A stretch of DNA of 64,000 nucleotides from CBDFKU01 sp965248975 (GCA_965248975.1 CBDFKU010000010.1:52287-116286); one strand, 5' to 3'; positions 25,420-34,185 are shown, counted from the stretch's first letter. Notes: generated by a model from the letters alone, not told the origin. Numbers and translations are program-made.

Positions 25420-26324
25420 CTATTTGATCCTCAACGCCCGTGGAATTATCTCGAAAGTGGCGGGCAGGGTGCCCAGCACCTCCCCATCGACCTCGACCAG
25501 AACCTCTTCGTCCGACCGGACGGCGACCTTCTTGCCCCGGTAAGACCGTACCTTGGGATGAGTCAGGTGCGTCCCTCGCTTGAGCCTGGGGAGGTTCAGC
25601 AGGCTCTCCAGGAACCCGAAGTCCCCTAGTGTGACGACATCCAACAGCCCGTCGTCTATGCGGGCGTCGGGGGCGGGCTTCAGTCCACCGCCGAAGTACA
25701 TAGCGTTGGCCAAGACGAGATCGTTTACGACCGCCCGCTCTTCGGCGCCGTCGTCGATGCTAAAAGCGATAGTGGGGTTCTTGAACCCGACCATGGTCGA
25801 CACTATAGCCCACAGGGTGGAGACCTGGGAGCCGAAGATCTTGGTGCTGCTGTTAAGCTTCGCTGCCACCGCTCCCCCGGACCCGACGTCGGCTACGTTC
25901 ATGAAGTATCTGACCGCCGGAGCACCTCCGGGCCCGTTGCCCGGACCACGCCCACGTCGATCAGCCTGGTTTCGTCCCGATTGAGCGACTGCACCGCCCG
26001 GTCGAACGCGCGTGGTACGCCCAGAGTCCTCACCAGGTCGTTGCCGGTACCCATGGGAAGCAATCCCAGGGCTATGTCTGGAGGGGCCCCGGGCGGATCT
26101 CCGATGAGGCCGTTAAGCACCTCGTTGAAGGTCCCATCACCACCCACGGCTACCACGGTTCCGTAGCCTGCAGCCACGGCCTCGTGGGATAGCTCGGTGG
26201 CATGGCCGCGATGGCGGGTCAGCTCCACGTCGAAGGGTTCCCGGTAGTTGTCCTTGATCAAGCCATGGATACGGTCCCAGCGTCGTCCGACCCGCCCGTT
26301 GGCCGCGGCCGGGTTGGCGATCAC
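25420..26324 (-). pseudogene. Diacylglycerol/lipid kinase (YegS/DgkB type), one-base frameshift
   Basis: The first frame (26324 to 25899) carries the kinase catalytic half: 'IANPAAANGRVGRRWDRI', 'VVAVGGDGTFNEVLNGLIG' (the GGDGT nucleotide-binding motif) and 'LGLLPMGTGNDLVRTLGV'. The second frame (25902 to 25420) carries the beta-sandwich half: 'MNVADVGSGGAVAAKLN' and 'RIDDGLLDVVTLGDFGFLE', ending 'VDGEVLGTLPATFEIIPRAL'. The break lies near 25910-25925 in a GGGCCCGG stretch; one base would join them as a protein of about 300 residues. The two halves are fully conserved, so an assembly error is likely. The enzyme phosphorylates diacylglycerol or a related lipid at the membrane. Confidence 0.85.
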
Positions 26325-26486
26325 TAGTGTATCGGAGCGCTTATCTATGGCCTTTCACCCCGGTGGGTCTCAAGTATTGTCGTGAGGGTCACGATGGCGG
26401 CGTTGGCATAAGGCACGTACTTCGCCTGAGGCAGCTCCAGGAGTTTCACGTACGTCTCCGTGCTGTCCCGCCGATCCTGAACGCGA

Positions 26487-26527
26487 GAATCCCGGCACGC
26501 CTGGGCCAACCCAGCATACCGGGATTC
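26487..26527. repeat. Palindromic intergenic repeat of the GAATCCCGG type
   Basis: GAATCCCGG at 26487-26495 pairs with CCGGGATTC at 26519-26527, with CTGGG/CCCAG pairing inside. It lies in the 268-base gene-free gap between the lipid kinase and the next gene, where I see nothing else. Similar blocks occur after nuoN and at 41.1 kb. Confidence 0.5.
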
Positions 26528-26592
26528 CAGTCCTTCGGAACACGCGTCGATTCCAGGCCGGTGCCGCTGCTTCTGGTGGCACCGGAACCACC

Positions 26593-27411
26593 TTAGTTGG
26601 AGTTGGCGGCCCGGATAGCCAAGGATCGAGGTTCCACCTCTTCCTCTATCTTGGAGACTATGAGGTCGTTATCCAACCCGGCCACGACCCCGGGGTATCC
26701 TGCCCGCTCGATCATGGAGGGCAGCTTTCGGTCCTTGAACTGATCAAGGGTCCACCGCAGCGTGTCGGGCACCGCGGTCATGTCCCAATATATGCGGATA
26801 TCCTTGTTCCTGGGGCCGTAATGGTAGTGGGGCGCCCGATCGAAGCAGTCGAAGGCTAGGAGCTCGATCTCCTGGCCGGCCACGTCGCTGAGGACGTGGA
26901 TGGCCATGCCTCTGTCGTTTATGATGGCCAGGTCGCGAAATTCGAGCCCGAACCGGATGTTCCCCGCCTCAATGATCTCGTCGCCCCTGTTGTGGGTAAC
27001 GGTGCGGCGCTGGCTGATGGCCATCTCCCGGCCCACGGACTCGACCTCGTCAAGCTTCGCCGCCACCATGGAGCCCTGCTGATAGCTGTCGAGGCGATCG
27101 GCGACATCGTCGTAGCCGGCCCTTCGTATCATGTCCGGAAGCCTGTTTCTGAGCTGTTCAAGGGTCCACCCAAAGGGGTTGCCGGTGGTGGTCTTGTCCA
27201 GGTGCAGCCTCTCGTTCTTCTTGTGGGGGCCGTAGTGGTAGTGGGGGTCCTGGTCGAAGCAGTCGAAACGCAAGACCTCCACTCCCCTTCCCTCGATATC
27301 GCTGAGGACTTGCACGCAGAGGCCCTGATCCGGCATCAGATCCTGGCGATACTGCAGGGAGAACTTCACCTCTCCGGCGTCAATGACTTTCTTCTCGGGC
27401 TGCTGCATCAT
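26593..27411 (-). CDS. Protein of unknown function made of two tandem repeats
   Basis: A 272-residue protein with an internal duplication. The first copy contains 'VLRFDCFDQDPHYHYGPHKK' and 'GWTLEQLRNRLPDMIRRAGY'; the second 'LLAFDCFDRAPHYHYGPRNK' and 'RWTLDQFKDRKLPSMIERAG'. Each copy is about 115 residues, starting with a strand-rich part ('IDAGEVKFSLQYRQD' and 'IEAGNIRFGLEFRDL'). The repeated DCFDxxPHYHYGP, rich in His and acidic residues, could bind a metal, but this is only suggested by composition. No signal peptide. The ATG at 27411 has AAGGAGG seven bases upstream, and TATAAT lies on this strand near 27498. Confidence 0.75.
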   Translation of the reverse strand: MMQQPEKKVIDAGEVKFSLQYRQDLMPDQGLCVQVLSDIEGRGVEVLRFDCFDQDPHYHYGPHKKNERLHLDKTTTGNPFGWTLEQLRNRLPDMIRRAGYDDVADRLDSYQQGSMVAAKLDEVESVGREMAISQRRTVTHNRGDEIIEAGNIRFGLEFRDLAIINDRGMAIHVLSDVAGQEIELLAFDCFDRAPHYHYGPRNKDIRIYWDMTAVPDTLRWTLDQFKDRKLPSMIERAGYPGVVAGLDNDLIVSKIEEEVEPRSLAIRAANSN

Positions 27412-27611
27412 GGGAACGCCTCCTTAGTGAGAGCTTTGGGCGACGAATACAGGGGTCGCTACCGCAGTCGGGCCACACGAGGAGGGCCCTGTCCGCTATT
27501 ATAGTCTCCCCCGGCATCTCCGTAAATAGCACATCGAAATGGGTGCCGGGGGTCGACGGATGATAAAATGGCTGCTGGGGAGGGACCAATGGGCCCAGCA
27601 AGGAGGCTGAG

Positions 27612-28085
27612 GTGAGGATACCGGGTATCAAGCGGAGCTCATCGCCCGACGAGTGCGGCCTCCGGTCGGGGCAGTTCGTCGAGGCCGTCAGGTCCAACGG
27701 CATGGCCGCCGCCTGGAACATGCTGTCCAAGGAGACCCGGGGAGTTCGCCAGGGCGTATGGGCAACCCAAAAGGGCATCGACCTCCAGATGGTCTATCGG
27801 GTCGCCCACGATCCTCAGCATCCGATGTTTGGAACAATGATGGACGACTTCAGGCAGGTGATTCTGAAGATGTGGCCCCTGGAGGACCTGACCGACCTGG
27901 GCATAGCCCCGACCAGCTACGTCGACGACCACCATGCCTTCGCTTTCCTGCCCTTCGGCGTTACACGGGACAACGAGACGGTCTCCAGCAGCACCCTGAT
28001 GCCGGGGCTGATCATCCCCATGGTCCTGGAAGACGGACTGTGGATGGTGGACCTGCCGGGCTGGCGCTTCGCCTGGAGCGAGTAG
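27612..28085 (+). CDS. Protein of unknown function
   Basis: A 157-residue protein, apparently cytosolic. The second half is strand-rich ('SYVDDHHAFAFLPFGVTRDN', 'IIPMVLEDGLWMVDLPGWRF'), and the last part resembles proteins that end in an NTF2-like fold, where a final strand reads as 'W.vD'. This is a weak suggestion. The GTG start has AAGGAGG six bases upstream and GATAAAAT further upstream. It is convergent with the lipoprotein gene. Confidence 0.6.
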   Translation: MRIPGIKRSSSPDECGLRSGQFVEAVRSNGMAAAWNMLSKETRGVRQGVWATQKGIDLQMVYRVAHDPQHPMFGTMMDDFRQVILKMWPLEDLTDLGIAPTSYVDDHHAFAFLPFGVTRDNETVSSSTLMPGLIIPMVLEDGLWMVDLPGWRFAWSE

Positions 28086-28096
28086 CCGGCCCGGAC

Positions 28097-29107
28097 TTAG
28101 CCTGCGCATCCTGGTGGAGATGCCACGTCGTAGCTGGCCTCCGACGCCACTCTCCCGTCAGCGTCCAGCAGGACTGCGGTGTCGGCTGTCCGATTACTCC
28201 AGATGGCCGTGCCCACGCCGAAGCTGAATCCACCCCACTCGTCGTGAAGCTCGTTGGTGTAAACCCGTATCGTCTCCTCGGGGCCCAGCAGGTAGCTTTC
28301 CGCGAAAAGGAATACCCGACCGGCGTCGGCGCTATCAGAAAGGCTCCACCCCCGGAGGTCCTGGGTTCTGTCGCCGTGGTTGGTGATCTGGACGTACTCG
28401 TCGGATTCTGTCCGGGGAACCGTGCCGTCGAACAGGACGCAGTCAATGCGTACGTCGGGCCGTGCCGATGGGCTGGGAGTGGGGGTAGGTGTGGGGGTCA
28501 GGGTCGGAGGAGGAGGCAGGGCTGTGGCGGTGCCTATGTGTATGAACGCCGCGTGAATGAGCAGGTCCCGGTCCACCACCACGGTGATCGTGGAGTTGGT
28601 GCCAGAGGCGTCCCCTTCCCATCCGACGAACCGGGAGTGGGCCAGATACAGGAACATCCGTATGCTCACCTCGGTGCCCGCTGGGTACTTACCGTCGGGT
28701 CCCGGTGGGGGATCAAGTACCGGCTCCCAGAAACCCGGTTCCGGAGTAAAGGAGATGCGGAACCGGGCGGTTATGGTAGCCTGCACTGCGGCGGCAATGG
28801 TGGCCTCGACGTCGACCGGTGGTTCGGTCGGTTTGGGTGTCGAACCGATGGGAAGGGTAGTGGATACAGGAGTGGCCGTGGGGACGGCTTCCACGGTCGC
28901 CCGCACGTGTGCCTCGACCGTTGCCTCTACATCGGGTGCGAAACCTGGTGTCGAGGGGAATGGGACTGCGGTAAGGGTAGCAGCCACTACCGCCTCTATG
29001 GTGGCGTCAACGTCGGAGGTCGGGCTGCGAGGAGGTGTAGGCTCACCGTCTGAGCACGCGACCAGCGCCAGGGCTGAAACTAGTGCCGCGGCTACGGCCC
29101 ATTTCAT
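28097..29107 (-). CDS. Secreted lipoprotein with alpha-repeats, InlB-like module and lamin-tail domain
   Basis: A 336-residue exported protein. The N-terminal signal peptide ends in a lipobox 'SALALVACSDG'. Then come about four imperfect repeats of the type 'VEATIEAxVxATxTA' (residues 35-115). Next is an InlB B-repeat-like module with 'PAGTEVSIRMFLYLAHSRF' and 'GWEGDASGTNSTITV', a Thr/Pro linker ('PTLTPTPTPTPSPSARP'), and a C-terminal lamin-tail (LTD) domain: 'YVQITNHGDRTQDLRGWSLS' and 'YLLGPEETIRVYTNE'. It probably sits on the outside of the membrane and binds polymers or other proteins. TATAAT (29114-29119) ends six bases before the ATG at 29107, supporting this leaderless start instead of the ATG at 29125. 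Confidence 0.8.
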   Translation of the reverse strand: MKWAVAAALVSALALVACSDGEPTPPRSPTSDVDATIEAVVAATLTAVPFPSTPGFAPDVEATVEAHVRATVEAVPTATPVSTTLPIGSTPKPTEPPVDVEATIAAAVQATITARFRISFTPEPGFWEPVLDPPPGPDGKYPAGTEVSIRMFLYLAHSRFVGWEGDASGTNSTITVVVDRDLLIHAAFIHIGTATALPPPPTLTPTPTPTPSPSARPDVRIDCVLFDGTVPRTESDEYVQITNHGDRTQDLRGWSLSDSADAGRVFLFAESYLLGPEETIRVYTNELHDEWGGFSFGVGTAIWSNRTADTAVLLDADGRVASEASYDVASPPGCAG

Positions 29108-29113
29108 GGAGGG

Positions 29114-29119
29114 ATTATA
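29114..29119 (-). promoter_or_regulatory. -10 box of a putative leaderless promoter
   Basis: TATAAT on the minus strand, six bases before the lipoprotein ATG at 29107. No ribosome-binding site is present, so the mRNA would begin at the start codon. The -35 region is weak. Confidence 0.45.
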
Positions 29120-29141
29120 TCTCATAAGGGAACCAACGGAC

Positions 29142-29867
29142 CTACAAAGGGCGCTTTACGGGGAGGCCCGGGCGGCGAGGGAACTTGGCCGGTGTTGGCT
29201 TCACTTTGTCCACCACCACCAGCACCCTCCCGTCCCTCAGCCCCTCCACGTCGACGCCCCGGGCCTCACGGACCTGGCCTCCCAGAACTTCCATGGCGTG
29301 GATAGAAGCCGCCACCTCCGGGCCGATGTCCCCCTTCTTGTGGGTCACCGCAATCCCGCCATCCTTGCAGAAGGGCAGAGCCAGCTCCATCAGCACCTGC
29401 ATCCGGGCCACTCCACGCGATAGGACCGCATCGAAGCTTTCCCGGAGGTCGGGTCGGTGGGCCAGGTTTTCGGCGCGGCCGGTGTACACTTCCACGCCCT
29501 CAGGCCCGAGAGCTTCCACCAGGTGTGTCAGGAAGGAGGTCTTTTTGGCCACCGAGTCCAGCAATGCAAGGGTCATTCCAGGGAACACCAGCTTCAATGG
29601 CAGGCCCGGGAAGCCGCCGCCGGAGCCGATGTCCAGGACGCGGCCACCCTTCCTGACCGCTTCGGGCAGTACCAGGGACGCGGTGAGGGAGTCCACGAAG
29701 TGCAGGAGTTGGACCTCCTCGTAGTCGACGATGGCAGTGAGGTTCATTCGACGGTTCCAGCTGCTCAGCTCGTGATAGTAGCGGCGGAACCCCTCGACCT
29801 GTTGCGGTGTGAGGTGCAGGCCCAGCTCCGACGCGCCCCGCACCAGCAGTTCCATCTCTTCGGCCAT
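29142..29867 (-). CDS. rsmG: 16S rRNA (guanine-527-N7)-methyltransferase
   Basis: RsmG (GidB) methylates G527 of 16S rRNA with S-adenosylmethionine. The 241-residue protein has 'YYHELSSWNRRMNLTAIVDY', the SAM motif 'VLDIGSGGGFPGLPLKLVFP', 'LLDSVAKKTSFLTHLVEALG' and 'DAVLSRGVARMQVLMELALP'. The C-terminus is slightly longer than usual and basic. TATAAT (29875-29880) ends seven bases before the ATG with no ribosome-binding site, again a leaderless arrangement. Confidence 0.95.
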   Translation of the reverse strand: MAEEMELLVRGASELGLHLTPQQVEGFRRYYHELSSWNRRMNLTAIVDYEEVQLLHFVDSLTASLVLPEAVRKGGRVLDIGSGGGFPGLPLKLVFPGMTLALLDSVAKKTSFLTHLVEALGPEGVEVYTGRAENLAHRPDLRESFDAVLSRGVARMQVLMELALPFCKDGGIAVTHKKGDIGPEVAASIHAMEVLGGQVREARGVDVEGLRDGRVLVVVDKVKPTPAKFPRRPGLPVKRPL

Positions 29868-29874
29868 CGGCGTT

Positions 29875-29880
29875 ATTATA
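29875..29880 (-). promoter_or_regulatory. -10 box of a putative leaderless promoter of rsmG
   Basis: TATAAT on the minus strand seven bases upstream of the rsmG ATG. No Shine-Dalgarno sequence lies between them. Confidence 0.5.
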
Positions 29881-30021
29881 GCATCGGCTTCGCGATGGCT
29901 CAGCTTCGTATCATTTGACAGGCCCTAGCCGTGGCCGTAGAATGGGGCCAAGTCGAGCCATGGAGCGAACCCACCTTCTCATCGTACCTAGTCCATCGGT
30001 GTCGGCCCAGGGGGGTAGGCG

Positions 30022-30258
30022 ATGTCGACCAACGCGTTCATCCTCATAGAGACGGCGGTCGGGAAGACGAGGGAGGTCGCCGACAGTCTGAAGGCCGTCG
30101 GTGGGATGCAGTCCGTGGACGTGGTCACCGGCCCCTACGACGTCATCGCAGTTATCGACGCCCCCGACATTAACACCATGGGTGCGCTGGTGACCGAGAA
30201 GATCCACACCATCAGTGGCGTGGTGCGCACAGTAACCTGCGTTGCGGTAGGCAGCTAA
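30022..30258 (+). CDS. Lrp/AsnC ligand-binding (RAM) domain protein
   Basis: A 78-residue stand-alone RAM domain: 'NAFILIETAVGKTREVADSL', 'VDVVTGPYDVIAVIDAPDIN' and a final 'HTISGVVRTVTCVAV'. The family normally carries an N-terminal HTH; here none is present, so it can only bind an amino acid-like ligand or modify another Lrp protein. It lies between the divergent rsmG and the acyl-CoA dehydrogenase gene 77 bases downstream. Confidence 0.9.
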   Translation: MSTNAFILIETAVGKTREVADSLKAVGGMQSVDVVTGPYDVIAVIDAPDINTMGALVTEKIHTISGVVRTVTCVAVGS

Positions 30259-30335
30259 GTTCGCCATACCGAGCACCTTCCCCGGGACCGATCTTCGTCT
30301 TACACCCCCAATTGCACCCAAGGAGGCGCTGGCCC

Positions 30336-31505
30336 GTGGACTTCAGATTCTCCGACGAGGACGAGGCGTTTCGCCAGGATCTGCTGAGCTTCTTCCGGCA
30401 GGAGATGCCCGCCGACTGGGAAGGGAACGCCAGGTGGCCCGAGGAGGCCGACTGGGAACTCACCAGGCAGATGCGCAAGAAGCTGGCCCAGAAGGGCTGG
30501 CTGACGATGAACTGGCCTGAAGAGTACGGCGGTCAGGGCGCCTCCCCGATAAAGTCCACCATCTTCACTGAGGAGATGGCCTACCACCGGGTGCCGGGCC
30601 GAGACATCTTCGGCGTACGTATGCTGGCGCCCACCCTGATGATCTACGGTACTGAGGAGCAGCGGAAGACCTTCCTACTACCGATCGCCCGGGGCGAGGT
30701 CCAGTGGTGCCAGGGCTACAGCGAGCCCGGGTCAGGCTCGGACCTGGCGTCCCTGCAGACCCGCGCCGTGTCCGAGGGCGACGACTACGTGGTCAACGGC
30801 AGCAAGATATGGACCACGATGGCCCACTACGCGGACTGGATGATGCTGATGGCTCGGACCGACCCCGATGCACCCAAGCATCGCGGGATCAGCTTCATCT
30901 TGGTTGACATGAAGTCGCCGGGCGTCTCAGTGCAGCCGATCCACAACATGGCCGGGCAGCACGACTTCAACCAGATATTCTTCGACAACGTCCAGGTCCC
31001 CAAGGACAACCTGGTGGGCGAGGAAAACCGGGGCTGGTACGTCGGGGTGACCCTCCTGGACTTCGAGCGCTCGGGCATAGAGTACTCTGCCCAGTCCCGC
31101 AGGCTCCTGGACGACGTCACCGAACATCTGCGGAGCAACCCCGACGGGTCGGCCTCCAGGCGCCAACGGGTCAGGGACATGCTGGTAGAGCGATACATGG
31201 AGGTGGAGGCGGCCCGCCTGCTGGCCTACGGAGTGGCATGGATGCAGGGGCAGGGGCAGGTGCCCAACAAAGAGGCCTCCATGAGCAAGGTTTTCGGCTC
31301 GGAGACTCTGCAACGGGTGACCTCCACCTGTATGGAAGTGCTGGGCCTGTATGGGCAACTGCGGCCGGGGGACAAGTGGGCTCCACTAAACGGAGGGGTG
31401 CCGGAGAACTGGATGTTCAGCTTCGCCCACACCATCGCCGCCGGCACCTCCGAGGTGCAGCGGAACATCATCGCCTCCAGGGGGCTGGGCCTGCCGCGGG
31501 GTTAG
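30336..31505 (+). CDS. Acyl-CoA dehydrogenase
   Basis: FAD-dependent acyl-CoA dehydrogenase, 389 residues. Recognisable parts: 'FRFSDEDEAFRQDLLSFFRQ', 'WPEEYGGQGASPIKSTIFTE', the FAD/substrate segment 'CQGYSEPGSGSDLASLQTRA', 'DYVVNGSKIWTTMAHYADW' and the C-terminal 'GTSEVQRNIIASRGLGLPRG'. The start is GTG at 30336 with AAGGAGG about ten bases upstream; an earlier ATG-type frame start adds eight unrelated residues. With the second dehydrogenase 0.5 kb downstream it may form a heteromeric enzyme, as in steroid side-chain degradation; the acyl substrate is unknown. Confidence 0.93.
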   Translation: MDFRFSDEDEAFRQDLLSFFRQEMPADWEGNARWPEEADWELTRQMRKKLAQKGWLTMNWPEEYGGQGASPIKSTIFTEEMAYHRVPGRDIFGVRMLAPTLMIYGTEEQRKTFLLPIARGEVQWCQGYSEPGSGSDLASLQTRAVSEGDDYVVNGSKIWTTMAHYADWMMLMARTDPDAPKHRGISFILVDMKSPGVSVQPIHNMAGQHDFNQIFFDNVQVPKDNLVGEENRGWYVGVTLLDFERSGIEYSAQSRRLLDDVTEHLRSNPDGSASRRQRVRDMLVERYMEVEAARLLAYGVAWMQGQGQVPNKEASMSKVFGSETLQRVTSTCMEVLGLYGQLRPGDKWAPLNGGVPENWMFSFAHTIAAGTSEVQRNIIASRGLGLPRG

Positions 31506-31556
31506 GTCAGCTTTAGCAGACCCGCCCCAGCGACCAACGTGAAGAGGAGAGGGTAA

Positions 31557-31919
31557 ATGCCGCAGGAGATCCATTTCGACATACCCATCGACGAGCCGGA
31601 GCGGGCGGAGCGCTTCTACAGCCAGCTCTTCGGCTGGACTGCCCAGAAGGTGCCTGTACCCAACATGGAATACTGGGTCCTTCGCGCCGCCGAAGGGGAT
31701 GCCCTGGGCGGCCTCATCAAACGGACCGCCGCCGGACAGTCCACCGTCAACTACTATACCGTCGGCTCCATAGACGAGGCCCTGCGGAAGGTCCAGGATC
31801 TGGGCGGAAAGGTGGCCGTCCCCAAGACACCGATACCTCACGTGGGATACAACGCCCAGTGCGCCGACACCGAGGGGAACACCTTCGGCCTTTGGGAGAA
31901 CGACCGAGACGCCAGGTAG
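31557..31919 (+). CDS. VOC (glyoxalase-like) family protein
   Basis: A 120-residue protein of the vicinal oxygen chelate fold: 'IHFDIPIDEPERAERFYSQL', 'FGWTAQKVPVPNMEYWVLRA' and 'VGYNAQCADTEGNTFGLWEN'. The histidine near the start and the glutamate in 'DTEGN' sit where metal ligands occur in the family. It lies between two acyl-CoA dehydrogenase genes. ATG at 31557 with GAGGAGAGGG upstream. Its reaction is not known. Confidence 0.88.
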   Translation: MPQEIHFDIPIDEPERAERFYSQLFGWTAQKVPVPNMEYWVLRAAEGDALGGLIKRTAAGQSTVNYYTVGSIDEALRKVQDLGGKVAVPKTPIPHVGYNAQCADTEGNTFGLWENDRDAR

Positions 31920-32023
31920 CACCAGCTACCGTAGACTCTCGCCGCCATCATAATATCAGCTGTCCATCGAGTTAGAAGCGACGGCTAGGTCCCAACATCG
32001 GGCACAGATTCGAGGAGGACGGA

Positions 32024-33142
32024 GTGGACCTCGGGCTGAACGAGACCCAGCAGATGCTGAAGAGCAGCGCCAGAGAGTTTCTGGAGCAGGAGTGCCCCAC
32101 GACCCTGGTGCGGGCCATGGAGGAGGACGACAAGGGCTACTCACCCCAGATGTGGCAGCAGATAGCCGAGCTTGGCTGGACCGGAATCGCCTTCCCGGAA
32201 GAGTACGGCGGTTTCGGAGGGGACTTCATGGACCTTGCGGTCCTGCTCGAGGAAACCGGCCGCGCCCTGATGCCGGGCCCCTTGTTCTCCACCGTAGTGC
32301 TGGGAGGGATGACGGTGCTGGATGTCGGCACCGATGCGCAGCGCCAGGAGGTCCTTCCCCGGATCTGCCGTGGTGAGGTGTTCATGACCCTGGCCCTCAC
32401 CGAGCCCAGCGCCAGCTTCGAGCCCGATGGGATCCAGACGAAGGCTCGCCGTGACGGCGCCGACTACCTCATCGACGGGGGCAAGCTATTCGTTACTGAC
32501 GCCCACCTGGCCGACCTGATGATAGTCGTGGCCCGCACAGGGAGCGACGGCATATCCGCCTTCCTGGTGCCCGGAAACAGCCCGGGCATCCAGGTGCACC
32601 CTCTCAATACCCTGGGCTCCGACAAGCAGAGTGAGGTGATCTTCCAGGGTGTCAGAGTCCCGGCTGACAGCTTGCTGGGTGAGGCCGACGGGGGGTGGCC
32701 CGTGGTGGAGCGCGCCCTTCAGAGGGCCGCCGCCGCCCGGTGCATGGAGATGCTGGGAGGAGCGGAGGCCGTCCTGGACATGACCACGGATTACGTCAAG
32801 CAGCGGGTGCAGTTCGGCCGCCCGGTGGGCAGCTTCCAGGCGGTGCAGCACCACTGCGCCAACATGGCTACCGAGGTCGAGTGCAGCCGGTTCACGGCCT
32901 ATCAGGCCGCCTGGAGTCTCTCCCAGGGGCTTCCGGCCTCCAGGGAGGTGTCCGTGGCCAAAGCGTGGGTAAGCCAGGCCTACAGGAGGGTCTGCGCACT
33001 GGCCCACACCTGCCACGGGGCCATCGGATTTACCCAGGAGCACGACCTCCAACTCTACACTCGCCGCGCCAGGGCCCACGAGGTCGCCTTCGGGGATTCC
33101 GCCTTTCACCGAGAGCGGCTGGCCGAGGCCCTGGGAATCTAG
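32024..33142 (+). CDS. Acyl-CoA dehydrogenase family protein
   Basis: A 372-residue acyl-CoA dehydrogenase homologue: 'QQMLKSSAREFLEQECPTTL', 'IAFPEEYGGFGGDFMDLAVL', 'KQRVQFGRPVGSFQAVQHHC' and 'CHGAIGFTQEHDLQLYTRRA'. The segment for FAD contact reads 'MTLALTEPSASFEP', less typical than in the first dehydrogenase. This divergent type often forms alpha2-beta2 enzymes with a second subunit encoded nearby. GTG start with GAGGAGG nine bases upstream. Confidence 0.9.
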   Translation: MDLGLNETQQMLKSSAREFLEQECPTTLVRAMEEDDKGYSPQMWQQIAELGWTGIAFPEEYGGFGGDFMDLAVLLEETGRALMPGPLFSTVVLGGMTVLDVGTDAQRQEVLPRICRGEVFMTLALTEPSASFEPDGIQTKARRDGADYLIDGGKLFVTDAHLADLMIVVARTGSDGISAFLVPGNSPGIQVHPLNTLGSDKQSEVIFQGVRVPADSLLGEADGGWPVVERALQRAAAARCMEMLGGAEAVLDMTTDYVKQRVQFGRPVGSFQAVQHHCANMATEVECSRFTAYQAAWSLSQGLPASREVSVAKAWVSQAYRRVCALAHTCHGAIGFTQEHDLQLYTRRARAHEVAFGDSAFHRERLAEALGI

Positions 33143-33177
33143 CGTCGGCCCTACATCTTCCCTGGACGGAGGCATAC

Positions 33178-33522
33178 ATGACTACCGGGGACTGCATCTT
33201 CTGCAAGATACCGAGGGATAATTCGGCGAAGACCCTCTACAAGGACGACAGGATATACGCAATCAGGGACCTCAACCCCCAGGCGCCGGTGCACCTGCTC
33301 ATCATCCCGAACCAGCACCTGGCATCGCTGGCTTACGTAGGACCGGGCCAGGTGCCGGTGATGGGCCACATCTTCGTGGTCGCCGAGGAGATGGCGCGAC
33401 GGGAGGGGGTGACCCTCAGCGGCTACCGTCTGGTCCTCAACCAGGGTCCCGATGCTGGCCAGGCCCTCGAGCACGCCCACGTACACCTGCTTGGCGGCAA
33501 AAAGCTGAACGCACTGGGGTAG
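33178..33522 (+). CDS. HIT-family nucleotide hydrolase (HINT type)
   Basis: A 114-residue histidine triad protein. 'CIFCKIPRDNSAKTLYKDD' at the N-terminus, 'LIIPNQHLASLAYVGPG' in the middle and the triad 'EHAHVHLLGGKKL' at the end. HINT enzymes hydrolyse nucleoside phosphoramidates such as AMP-lysine. The ATG at 33178 follows the dehydrogenase stop by 35 bases. It ends two bases before the YqeK-like gene; both act on nucleotides. Confidence 0.92.
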   Translation: MTTGDCIFCKIPRDNSAKTLYKDDRIYAIRDLNPQAPVHLLIIPNQHLASLAYVGPGQVPVMGHIFVVAEEMARREGVTLSGYRLVLNQGPDAGQALEHAHVHLLGGKKLNALG

Positions 33523-33524
33523 CG

Positions 33525-34100
33525 GTGGCCACTGGGATCGAAGCTGCAATCGAAGGGAGGGTGGATGCCCTCCCTTCCGGTCTTCGCGAGCACATACACC
33601 GAGTCCTCCAGGAGGCCCTGACTCTGGCCCATCGCCACGACATGGACCAGGACAAGGTGAAGTTTGGCGCCCTGGCCCACGACGTGGCCCGGGCAATGAA
33701 GGGCGATGATCTGCTGTCCCGAGCGCGGGAGATGGGCATACCCATCCACCCGGTGGAGGAGCGGTTGCCGGTCCTACTACACGGGCCTGTGGGGGCCGAG
33801 CTGCTGAAGCGGGAAGGTCTGGACGACGGGGAGGTCTACGACGCGGTGTACTGGCACACCACCTGCCGCGCCGGCCTGGGACCGGTGGCCAAGGCGGTCT
33901 ACCTGGCGGACAAGCTGGACCCACAGAAGATCGCCCGCTATCCTTTCCAGGCAGAGCTCCACGAGCTGGCGGCCCACAGCCTGGATGCTGCGATCCTGAA
34001 GTTCCTGGAGCGGGACCTCTGCTCCTTGCTCCAGGAAGGAAGCCTTCTACATCCGGCCTCCGTGAATGCGCGAAATGAGCTCTTGCTCAAAGCTCGGTAA
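33525..34100 (+). CDS. HD-domain phosphohydrolase, YqeK-like
   Basis: A 191-residue HD-domain protein resembling YqeK, which hydrolyses diadenosine tetraphosphate symmetrically. HD metal ligands are visible in 'VKFGALAHDVARAMKGDDLL'; then 'PVLLHGPVGAELLKREGLDD' and 'DAVYWHTTCRAGLGPVAKAV' with 'YLADKLDPQKIARYPF', the usual YqeK order. The GTG start follows the HIT gene directly, so translation is likely coupled. Usual partner genes nadD and rsfS are not in this window. Confidence 0.85.
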   Translation: MATGIEAAIEGRVDALPSGLREHIHRVLQEALTLAHRHDMDQDKVKFGALAHDVARAMKGDDLLSRAREMGIPIHPVEERLPVLLHGPVGAELLKREGLDDGEVYDAVYWHTTCRAGLGPVAKAVYLADKLDPQKIARYPFQAELHELAAHSLDAAILKFLERDLCSLLQEGSLLHPASVNARNELLLKAR

Positions 34101-34185
34101 TCTCGTGCGCCTCCGCTCTCGGCAATGCACCTGCCGGCGCCCCGGCGCATCCTAAAAAGCAGATTTGGCGTACAGGGGAGCCTTT

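Noticed and set aside
27653..29053. Plus-strand open frame of 466 codons overlapping the lipoprotein gene
   Set aside because: Overlaps two better genes; its translation is Gly/Arg-rich and lacks domains, while the minus-strand lipoprotein has a signal peptide and an LTD domain.
30022..30258. Complete Lrp/AsnC transcription regulator
   Set aside because: Only the RAM domain is present; no HTH could be found in any frame upstream.
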